This document shows positions 1 to 4,664 of a stretch of DNA of 5,157 nucleotides, piece by piece. Source of the DNA: Paenibacillus sp. UBA6285 (GTDB taxonomy: Bacteria > Bacillota > Bacilli > Paenibacillales > Paenibacillaceae); NCBI GenBank assembly GCA_002438345.1, contig DJUJ01000108.1:8354-13510 (forward strand). The letters run 5' to 3'. How positions within the stretch are numbered: the first letter of the stretch is position 1; every line of letters begins with the position of its first letter. A program made the translations under genes and the position numbers. Under the pieces are notes generated by a model. That model saw only the letters and a list, made by a program, of their open reading frames with translations, was not told the DNA's origin and did no database searches.

Positions 1-346
1 TGCGATGGGACTAGATAATGTCATCGCCATTGCTGGAGTTGCCAAACACAATATCTCTCTGGTTGTCATAGGACTGCTGATCAGCGTTCCAATCGTTGTC
101 TGGGGAAGTACTCTTTTTATTAAATTAATCAACAAATATCCATGGATTATTTATATTGGTTCAGCAGTCCTAGGGTTTACAGCCTCTAGCATGATTACAG
201 ATGAACATCAGCTATCCCCATTCTTTGACCAGCACCCGTTATTGAAAGTTCTGTTTATACTCGTGATCATCGTTGCCATCTTAATTGGAGGACATTGGAG
301 ACGCCAATCAAGGCATAAAAAGCCAAAAAAACTGCCTCAACCGTAG
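1..346 (+). CDS. TerC family (YjbE-type) membrane protein, C-terminal part, truncated at left edge
   Basis: This is the 3' part of a polytopic membrane protein gene. The visible frame opens with A-M-G-L-D-N-V-I-A-I-A-G, which matches the conserved TerC motif of the type (A)-M-S-L-D-N-V-L-A-I-A-G, normally in the middle of the protein. The ATG at position 5 is therefore an internal methionine, and the true start lies left of the window. Counting from that Met, three hydrophobic segments follow at about residues 15-39, 45-64 and 79-98. The first carries the family signature V-P-I-V-V-W-G-S. A basic tail (R-R-Q-S-R-H-K-K-P-K-K) follows, probably cytoplasmic. Members of this family are linked to metal export, notably manganese in Bacillus, with the Asp of the LDN motif thought to bind metal. 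The substrate here is inferred only. In relatives the gene can be under a yybP-ykoY manganese riboswitch, but the 5' region is not in view. The gene converges on thiI with 37 bp between the stop codons. Confidence 0.85.
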   Translation, partial: AMGLDNVIAIAGVAKHNISLVVIGLLISVPIVVWGSTLFIKLINKYPWIIYIGSAVLGFTASSMITDEHQLSPFFDQHPLLKVLFILVIIVAILIGGHWRRQSRHKKPKKLPQP

Positions 347-368
347 ATGTTACTACGAATGAGACAGT
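325..368 (-). terminator. Rho-independent terminator of the nifZ-thiI operon
   Basis: Read on the - strand, the arm ACTGTCTCA (368-360) pairs with TGAGGCAGT (339-331) over nine positions including one G-U. A 2x2 internal loop follows, then a 5-bp inner stem CGTAG/CTACG (357-353 with 346-342) closing a 6-nt loop. The stem runs straight into a U tract (330-325, with one more T at 331). On the + strand the wobble becomes a C-A mismatch and no U tract follows, so the element is oriented for thiI. It starts 15 nt after the thiI stop codon, and the distal half lies inside the last codons of the convergent TerC-type gene. Confidence 0.85.
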
Positions 369-383
369 CATTTGTTAATGATT

Positions 384-1670
384 TTAGAACCATTCTTCCT
401 GAAGCCCAGCTTGGGCACTCACTACATCACTAGGCTTCTCATCACCATACGGAGTGATCAGCACGGTCTCAGTAGCTTCAATCGCTGCGTCCAGTAATGC
501 AGAATATCCAGGGAGCGTAGCTTCAATCTTATCTACAATCCGCAAATTCGGATTCGTTGTAGGTGATTTTGGTACAAATAAAGTACAGCAATCCTCATAA
601 GGAAGGATAGATAAATCATAGGTGCCGATACTCTTAGACAGCTCCACGATATCACTTTTATCCATCATTACCAGCGGACGCAGAAGAGGAAGTGGTGTAG
701 CACGGCCGATCACGTTCATGCTTGGCAGCGTCTGACTAGCCACCTGTCCAAGGCTTTCACCGGTTACGATCGCGAGTGCACCCTCACGTTCAGCAAGCTG
801 TGTAGTAATCCTCAGCATGGCTCGTCTCATCAGCGTAATAATCAGATTATCCTGACCAATCCCTGTAAAAGACGTCTGCACCTCTGTAAAAGGTACTAAA
901 TGCAGCTTGATGACTCCCGCATATCGCGACAATACACGCGTAAGATCAACCACTTTTTGCCGAGCAAGCTCACTCGTATAAGGATAACTATAGAAGTGTA
1001 CGCACTCCACTTCGAGTCCACGACGCATGGATGACCAACCGGCTACAGGACTATCAATACCTCCGGACAGCAATAACATTGCCTTTCCATTAGTGCCTAG
1101 CGGAAATCCGCCAACACCAGCAATATTTTCGCAAAATATAAAAGTATGACCTTGACGAATTTCGACTTTCAGCTCCAATTGAGGTGACTTTACATCCACA
1201 GTAAGTCCGGAATAGCCTTGCAGCAGTGGTGTCGAAACTAGCTTATTCATCTCCATGGAGCCATGTGGGAACTCTTTCCATACTCGGCGTGCATTAACTT
1301 TAAATGTAGTTCCCGGTGCAGGAGCGATGATCTCCAAAAAATGACGGCTGACAGCCACAATATCCTCAAGTTCTGACTTGGCCACCTTTACCGGACTGAC
1401 AGAAGCGATTCCGAATACATTCTTCAGTGCTTCTACCAATGGGGCAGCAGGTTCTCCGTTCAGGTCCACGTAAATTCTTCCAAATTCTTTGGTTAGAACC
1501 ACATTTGGATAAGGCTTAATCATTTCTTTCACATGACGTAGTACCGTTTTCTCAAATCTGGCACGGTTCTTGCCCTTTAATGTAAACTCCCCAAAACGCA
1601 AAAGCAGCATATCGGCATAATCAATACTATTGGCACTGCCTTTAGCAGATTCCTGATTCATCACACTCAT
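384..1670 (-). CDS. thiI: ThiI, tRNA uracil-8 4-sulfurtransferase
   Basis: This protein of 428 residues adenylates uracil 8 of tRNA with ATP and replaces its oxygen with sulfur, giving 4-thiouridine. In some bacteria ThiI also feeds sulfur into thiamine thiazole synthesis. An N-terminal ferredoxin-like region covers about residues 18-80 (L-R-F-G-E-F-T-L-K-G-K-N-R at 24-36), a THUMP RNA-binding domain about 85-187, and a PP-loop ATPase domain about 195-400. The pyrophosphate loop is S-G-G-I-D-S-P at 202-208, and G-E-S-L-G-Q-V-A-S-Q-T is at 304-314. The E-D-C-C motif places Cys361 where the E. coli catalytic Cys344 sits. There is no C-terminal rhodanese domain, so sulfur must come from a partner, fitting the desulfurase gene 3 nt upstream. 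The protein is some 25 residues longer than I recall for the Bacillus enzyme, with about 17 extra at the N-terminus. Met4 is an alternative start, but Met1 is nearer a ribosome binding site. Confidence 0.96.
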   Translation of the reverse strand: MSVMNQESAKGSANSIDYADMLLLRFGEFTLKGKNRARFEKTVLRHVKEMIKPYPNVVLTKEFGRIYVDLNGEPAAPLVEALKNVFGIASVSPVKVAKSELEDIVAVSRHFLEIIAPAPGTTFKVNARRVWKEFPHGSMEMNKLVSTPLLQGYSGLTVDVKSPQLELKVEIRQGHTFIFCENIAGVGGFPLGTNGKAMLLLSGGIDSPVAGWSSMRRGLEVECVHFYSYPYTSELARQKVVDLTRVLSRYAGVIKLHLVPFTEVQTSFTGIGQDNLIITLMRRAMLRITTQLAEREGALAIVTGESLGQVASQTLPSMNVIGRATPLPLLRPLVMMDKSDIVELSKSIGTYDLSILPYEDCCTLFVPKSPTTNPNLRIVDKIEATLPGYSALLDAAIEATETVLITPYGDEKPSDVVSAQAGLQEEWF

Positions 1671-1673
1671 TAG

Positions 1674-2825
1674 TTACTTCATACCTCCTTCAGCAATCTT
1701 TAAAGCTCGTACCGCAGTAATTAGTGCTTTCTCAAGCGCCGCGACATCTTCTTCAGTGTGACTATCACCGAAACTGATGCGGATGCCTCCTGAAGCTACA
1801 GAAACATCTTTACCCATAGACAATAGAACACGACTAGGTTCGGCCAGCCGGGAGGAGCAAGCCGATCGAGTAGAAACAGCCATCCCTAGTTCCTCCAGCT
1901 TACGGGCGAACACTTCCCCTTTCATGCCAGGGTATGAGAAATGCACAATATGAGGGGCTCCATTCTCTCTGCTGTTTATAACAAATTCAGGAACACTGTG
2001 CAAGAAGCGTAACAATCGATCTCGAAGTGGAAGCACTCGGGTATAGAAGGTTTCTCGCTGCTCACCACTCATCCGCACAGCTTTGGAAGATGCGACAATC
2101 GCAGGTACATTCTCGGTTCCAGCACGTTGGCCCTCTTCATGAGAACCACCTGTAAGCAGTGGGAACAGTCGGATTCCTTCTTTAATATAGAGAAGCCCCG
2201 CACCGCGTGGGCCTCGAATTTTGTGAGGAGACAAGCTGTAGAGATCGACTTTCCATCCTTTTAGATCAACAGCGAGCTTACCATATCCTTGAACACCATC
2301 TACATGAAATAAGGTTCGTGGATTTACAGATTTAATCAGACTGCCAATCTCCATCAACTGCTGCACTGTTCCGATCTCATTATTTACATGCATCACGCTT
2401 ACGAGAACTGTATCACGCCGTACTGCAGCAGCTACTCGCTCAGGATCAATGATACCAGTACTGTCCGGTGCTACAAAAGTAATCTCCCAGCCCATTCGCT
2501 GCAATAGCAGACAACTTTCATATACAGAGGGATGCTCTAATTCCGTAGTTATCAGGTGACGTCCTCTGGACTGATACTGCAGAGCAGCGCCTTTAATTGC
2601 TAAATTGTTGCTCTCCGTAGCCCCAGAGGTAAATAGTATCTCCTGTGGTTGTACAGATAACGCGGCTGCACATACTTCTCGTGAGCGCTTGATCAGCTTA
2701 GCCGCTTCACTACCGGCACGGTGCAAGGAGGACGGATTAGCATAGTGCAGCTTCATAATTTGTTCCATCGTCTTCACCACATCTTCATAGGGTGGTGTAG
2801 CGGCGGCATAATCCCAGTAAAGCAT
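1674..2825 (-). CDS. nifZ: Cysteine desulfurase (NifS/IscS family), NifZ-like sulfur donor to ThiI
   Basis: This is a PLP enzyme of 383 residues that converts L-cysteine to alanine and leaves a persulfide on its active-site cysteine. The fold-type I aminotransferase motifs appear in order: Y-W-D-Y-A-A-A-T-P at 3-11, N-P-S-S-L-H-R at 30-36, S-G-A-T-E-S-N-N at 67-74, the PLP-stacking His98 in E-L-E-H-P, V-N-N-E-I-G-T at 147-153, H-V-D-G-V-Q at 174-179 with Asp176 and Gln179, and the Schiff-base Lys202 in S-P-H-K. R-A-G-T-E-N lies at 234-239. The catalytic Cys323 is in S-A-C-S-S, on a loop of group I length. Direct linkage to thiI points to the dedicated partner known as NifZ in Bacillus rather than a general IscS or SufS. 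A ribosome binding site AAGGAGA (2842-2836) stands 10 nt before the ATG. The Trp in place of the usual Leu or Phe in the first motif is mildly unusual. The symbol is assigned by context; iscS-like is the safe name. Confidence 0.93.
   Translation of the reverse strand: MLYWDYAAATPPYEDVVKTMEQIMKLHYANPSSLHRAGSEAAKLIKRSREVCAAALSVQPQEILFTSGATESNNLAIKGAALQYQSRGRHLITTELEHPSVYESCLLLQRMGWEITFVAPDSTGIIDPERVAAAVRRDTVLVSVMHVNNEIGTVQQLMEIGSLIKSVNPRTLFHVDGVQGYGKLAVDLKGWKVDLYSLSPHKIRGPRGAGLLYIKEGIRLFPLLTGGSHEEGQRAGTENVPAIVASSKAVRMSGEQRETFYTRVLPLRDRLLRFLHSVPEFVINSRENGAPHIVHFSYPGMKGEVFARKLEELGMAVSTRSACSSRLAEPSRVLLSMGKDVSVASGGIRISFGDSHTEEDVAALEKALITAVRALKIAEGGMK
1683..1690 (-). promoter_or_regulatory. Ribosome binding site of thiI inside the 3' end of the desulfurase gene
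   Basis: AAGGAGGT on the - strand lies within the last codons of the upstream gene and precedes the thiI ATG by 12 nt, which is longer than usual. The upstream stop codon falls within the spacer, so thiI translation is probably coupled to that of the desulfurase. The next in-frame Met (codon 4) is even farther away, which favours the first ATG. Confidence 0.8.
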
Positions 2826-2835
2826 ATATCGATTG

Positions 2836-2842
2836 TCTCCTT
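2836..2842 (-). promoter_or_regulatory. Ribosome binding site of the cysteine desulfurase gene
   Basis: AAGGAGA on the - strand, 10 nt before the ATG at 2825, fixes this start. Only about 40 nt separate it from the U tract of the preceding terminator, and I could not find a convincing sigma-A -35/-10 pair in that stretch. Confidence 0.75.
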
Positions 2843-2851
2843 TACTTCGTT

Positions 2852-2872
2852 AAAGTGAAAAATTTTTACTTT
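2852..2872. repeat. AT-rich palindrome in the leader of the desulfurase gene
   Basis: AAAGT-G-AAAAA is followed directly by TTTTT-ACTTT, giving a 10-bp inverted repeat with one extra G on one side and no spacer. It lies between the terminator U tract and the ribosome binding site. With no loop it would make a poor RNA hairpin, so if it has a role it is more likely a protein-binding or bent-DNA site. Chance is possible in such AT-rich sequence. Confidence 0.4.
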
Positions 2873-2883
2873 CTTATATTTCG

Positions 2884-2952
2884 AAAAAGGATCAAACGGT
2901 GATCCCAAATACCAGCCATGTGGTTTAAGGGATGTTACCCATTTGATCCTTT
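2884..2952 (-). terminator. Long hairpin terminator after the lytic transglycosylase gene
   Basis: An 11-bp perfect outer stem, AAAGGATCAAA (2886-2896) with TTTGATCCTTT (2942-2952), encloses further nested pairing: GGT/ACC, ATCCC/GGGAT and AAACCA/TGGT-A-TTT as read on the - strand, around a CATGGC loop. On the - strand the stem ends in TTTTT (2888-2884), so it should terminate transcription leaving the lytic transglycosylase gene, whose stop codon is only 3 nt before the stem. At about 67 nt it is longer than a typical terminator. A leader or attenuator role for the following desulfurase gene cannot be excluded. Confidence 0.8.
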
Positions 2953-2955
2953 ATA

Positions 2956-3666
2956 TTATACAGCGTATTGAGCGCGAGCGCGTTCTATTTTAGAGAGATA
3001 GGACTGTGTCTCTTTTGGTAGCAGAGTAAGTTTTTCCAATAATTCCTGGTCATTACTTACCCCAAGTTTATTTACCCGTCCTGGTCCTGCGTTGTAAGCC
3101 GCTAATGCCATTTTTTCCTGTCCGTCAAAGCGCTTCAATTGATAAGACAAGTAACGTACGCCACCATCAATATTTTGGGCCGGGTCGAACGAGTTTGAAA
3201 CCCCTAAACCGCGTGCTGTTCCATCCATTAGCTGCATTAATCCTTTAGCGCCTGCCGATGAGACAACATTCGGATTAAACGAAGATTCTGTATCAATTAC
3301 AGCTTTTATCAAATCGACCGGCACTCCGTATTTAACACTCGCCATTTGAATCAAATCATCATAGCTTGTTGATTTAGTACCCGTTATTTCCCCGGAAATT
3401 ACACTATCATTGCTTTCAGCAGTCCCGCCTATCTGTTGCCATAACAGGCTACTAACAGATGAAGCATCCGGAAGAGAAGTCAAGAAGCTTGTATCCCCGC
3501 TATTAGAGGAGTTAGAAGACAGGGATTGGAGCATTGTTGCAAATTGAGAGGCTGACGCTCCCGATCTTTCAGTTTCATTCGCTGAACTGCTCTTGTCGGT
3601 TGCACTCTTTAAGCTTATCCATTTAAGCTGCCCTAACCCGTTGGTTACAGCGGGATTGATCTCCAT
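2956..3666 (-). CDS. Lytic transglycosylase, SLT domain (CwlQ/YjbJ-like)
   Basis: The product has 236 residues with a C-terminal soluble lytic transglycosylase domain at about 100-232. Enzymes of this class cleave the MurNAc-GlcNAc bond of peptidoglycan with formation of a 1,6-anhydro product. Family motifs are clear: the catalytic Glu127 in I-D-T-E-S-S-F-N-P, then S-S-A-G-A-K-G-L-M-Q-L-M at 136-147, N-I-D-G-G-V-R-Y-L at 165-173, and A-L-A-A-Y-N-A-G-P-G at 187-196. Residues about 24-100 are Ser/Thr-rich and look like a disordered linker. The N-terminus has no hydrophobic signal peptide or membrane anchor, which is odd for a wall enzyme and is compatible with a non-Sec route such as the flagellar apparatus. 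AAGGAG (3681-3676) lies 9 nt before the ATG and supports the start. The gene is flanked by terminators on both sides, so it is probably monocistronic. The closest relative I can name is Bacillus YjbJ/CwlQ, by motif memory only. Confidence 0.9.
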   Translation of the reverse strand: MEINPAVTNGLGQLKWISLKSATDKSSSANETERSGASASQFATMLQSLSSNSSNSGDTSFLTSLPDASSVSSLLWQQIGGTAESNDSVISGEITGTKSTSYDDLIQMASVKYGVPVDLIKAVIDTESSFNPNVVSSAGAKGLMQLMDGTARGLGVSNSFDPAQNIDGGVRYLSYQLKRFDGQEKMALAAYNAGPGRVNKLGVSNDQELLEKLTLLPKETQSYLSKIERARAQYAV

Positions 3667-3779
3667 ACCGGCGCACTCCTTTTATCCTGTTGAATCATAT
3701 ATTTTGTCTCACATTAGATTTCGATGAATTACGGCTTAATATTACATTTTATCCGAGATTTTTGCTATATGCTGGAATG

Positions 3780-3823
3780 AAAAAACAGACTTCAGACCCT
3801 GATATTTAGGTCTAAAAGCCTGT
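3780..3823 (-). terminator. Rho-independent terminator of the DUF1540-DUF4190 unit
   Basis: Read on the - strand, the arm starting ACAGGCTT (3823 downward) pairs with an arm ending AAGTCTGT (to 3785). This gives a stem of about 14 bp with two G-U pairs and one bulged T, around a 10-nt loop. It runs into TTTTTT (3785-3780). The two wobbles become C-A mismatches on the + strand, so orientation is clear. It begins 25 nt after the stop codon of the DUF4190-like gene. Confidence 0.9.
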
Positions 3824-3848
3824 TATAATTCAAACTTTACACTTCTTT

Positions 3849-4262
3849 TTAGCGAGCAAAGGGGATCATCACAAAGTAACTAAGTGTGGATACAATCCCT
3901 AACCCCATCGCCCATGCCCCAAGCGTTTTTTGCTCTTTGGCATATGCATAATAACCAATCACAACTGAAATGGGTCCAAGAATAATGGACCAGAGAAACA
4001 AGGAGGCAATACCCATTGCAAGCCCAGTATAACCTATTGCTTTGCTTCCACTATATTCCTCTTCGCTCTCCTTAGTTTCACTCGCCACACGTGGTGTTGT
4101 ATCCCGGACTGGCATCGAAACCGGATTCACCTCTGCGGCATACTCCTCTTGATGTTCTCTGTCCCGGCGAGGATAGTCCACTCTACGCGGACGCAGAATG
4201 ATTTTTCGCGGATCGGATTGTCCATTTGATGAACTTGATTCATTATCCTTTTCTCTGTCCAT
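3849..4262 (-). CDS. DUF4190-like small membrane protein with charged N-terminal tail
   Basis: This is a protein of 137 residues with unknown function. Residues 1-73 are hydrophilic and low in complexity, first basic (R-P-R-R-V-D-Y-P-R-R-D-R at 24-35) and later acidic (S-E-T-K-E-S-E-E-E-Y at 61-70), most likely a disordered cytoplasmic tail. Two hydrophobic, Gly-rich segments follow, about 77-106 and 115-135, joined by a short polar turn (Y-A-K-E-Q-K-T-L-G). The pattern G-x-A-x-G-I-A-S-L, then I-L-G-P-I-S-V-V-I-G, then G-A-W-A-M-G-L-G-I-V is that of the DUF4190 helical hairpin. AGGAGG (4276-4271) is 8 nt before the ATG and overlaps the TAG stop of the upstream DUF1540 gene, which argues for co-transcription and translational coupling. 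A terminator closes the unit downstream. The tail could be a docking segment for a partner protein, but nothing in the sequence names one. Confidence 0.8.
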   Translation of the reverse strand: MDREKDNESSSSNGQSDPRKIILRPRRVDYPRRDREHQEEYAAEVNPVSMPVRDTTPRVASETKESEEEYSGSKAIGYTGLAMGIASLFLWSIILGPISVVIGYYAYAKEQKTLGAWAMGLGIVSTLSYFVMIPFAR

Positions 4263-4270
4263 TAGGGCGG

Positions 4271-4276
4271 CCTCCT
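4271..4276 (-). promoter_or_regulatory. Ribosome binding site overlapping the upstream stop codon
   Basis: AGGAGG on the - strand shares its first two bases with the TAG stop of the DUF1540 gene and stands 8 nt from the ATG of the DUF4190-like gene. This overlap is typical of translationally coupled gene pairs. Confidence 0.8.
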
Positions 4277-4496
4277 AGGAGTTCGGCTTAAATGTTAAAC
4301 AGCATGTTGCAGACGATGTTGCGACATGATCGTGGTGATCCTGATTCGTCATTTCTTCAGCATATTCTTCCTTAAATCCGCTACCCGCATGCTTGTCGAT
4401 CTCAATAATAATTTCTTCAGCCCGGCATAAATTATGCTCGCCCCAATAATGACAATTGCTCACACTACATTTAACTAATGGCTTTACACTCGACAT
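4275..4496 (-). CDS. DUF1540 domain-containing cysteine-rich small protein
   Basis: This is a 73-residue protein with the DUF1540 pattern: Cys10, Cys15 and Cys24 in V-K-C-S-V-S-N-C-H-Y-W-G-E-H-N-L-C, then a C-terminal Cys pair at 65-66 in A-T-C-C-L-T-F-K-P. The conserved cysteines suggest a small metal (probably zinc) site, which is inference. A His-rich stretch H-H-D-H (54-57) precedes the second Cys group and could add ligands. There is no signal peptide or membrane segment. I place the start at the ATG at 4496, since it has GAGGTG 6 nt upstream and gives the usual family N-terminus. The frame stays open upstream to an ATG at 4619, but that start has no ribosome binding site, would put the first codons inside the terminator of the preceding gene, and adds about 41 residues foreign to the family. 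The next gene begins 12 nt after the stop. Function unknown. Confidence 0.85.
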   Translation of the reverse strand: MSSVKPLVKCSVSNCHYWGEHNLCRAEEIIIEIDKHAGSGFKEEYAEEMTNQDHHDHVATSSATCCLTFKPNS

Positions 4497-4502
4497 AATT
4501 AT

Positions 4503-4508
4503 CACCTC
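4503..4508 (-). promoter_or_regulatory. Ribosome binding site that fixes the DUF1540 start
   Basis: GAGGTG on the - strand lies 6 nt before the ATG at 4496. No comparable site precedes the in-frame ATG at 4619, which itself sits in a terminator hairpin. Confidence 0.75.
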
Positions 4509-4513
4509 GGCTT

Positions 4514-4544
4514 CATTATGTCCGCTCGATTCCCCCCCTATTCG
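4514..4544 (-). promoter_or_regulatory. Possible forespore-type (SigF/SigG-like) promoter for the DUF1540 unit
   Basis: On the - strand CGAATA (4544-4539) is followed after 18 nt by CATAATG (4520-4514), close to the Bacillus SigG pattern TGAATA-N17/18-CATACTA. The same bases read as GAATA-N15-GGACATAATG also fit the SigF -10 form GGnnAnAnTn. Against it, transcription would start almost on the ribosome binding site (4508-4503), leaving a very short leader. Low confidence; no better sigma-A promoter was found in this gap. Confidence 0.25.
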
Positions 4545-4596
4545 ACAGGGCGATTTCCAGTTGATGTAACGGAGCAGGGCCTCATAATGCCCAAGC

Positions 4597-4646
4597 AAAA
4601 AAGGATCAGTCTTCGTCATTGTAGATTGACAAAGTACTGATCCTTT
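4597..4646 (-). terminator. Rho-independent terminator of the YpuI-like gene
   Basis: An 11-bp perfect stem AAAGGATCAGT/ACTGATCCTTT (4600-4610 with 4636-4646) continues, after a 1-nt bulge, into an 8-bp inner stem (CTTTGTCA with TGACGAAG on the - strand, one G-U) and an 8-nt loop. On the - strand it ends in TTTTTT (4602-4597). It begins 18 nt after the stop codon of the YpuI-like gene. Confidence 0.9.
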
Positions 4647-4664
4647 ACACGAACAATTTAATTG

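Noticed and set aside
356..374. Small hairpin CGAATGA/TCATTTG as a terminator for the TerC-type gene
   Set aside because: Only 7 bp with a G-U pair, and followed by mixed bases rather than a U run; too weak to call.
2886..2952. Hairpin as a MITE or transposon remnant
   Set aside because: No target-site duplication is visible, and the U tract and position just after a stop codon fit a terminator better.
2955..2960. Perfect TATAAT on the - strand overlapping the lytic transglycosylase stop codon
   Set aside because: At 16-19 nt spacing the upstream hexamers are GC-rich and unlike TTGACA, and the extended -10 TG is misplaced. Transcription from it would begin inside the terminator stem. Probably chance.
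3694..3699. TATGAT as a -10 box for the lytic transglycosylase gene
   Set aside because: The best partner is TCGAAA at 19 nt spacing, too weak and too far to call a promoter. It is still the likeliest place for one.
3737..3766. SigD-like elements (TAAA and GCCGTAAT) upstream of the lytic transglycosylase gene
   Set aside because: The spacing is about 12 nt instead of about 15 and the -10 differs from GCCGATAT, so a motility promoter is not supported.
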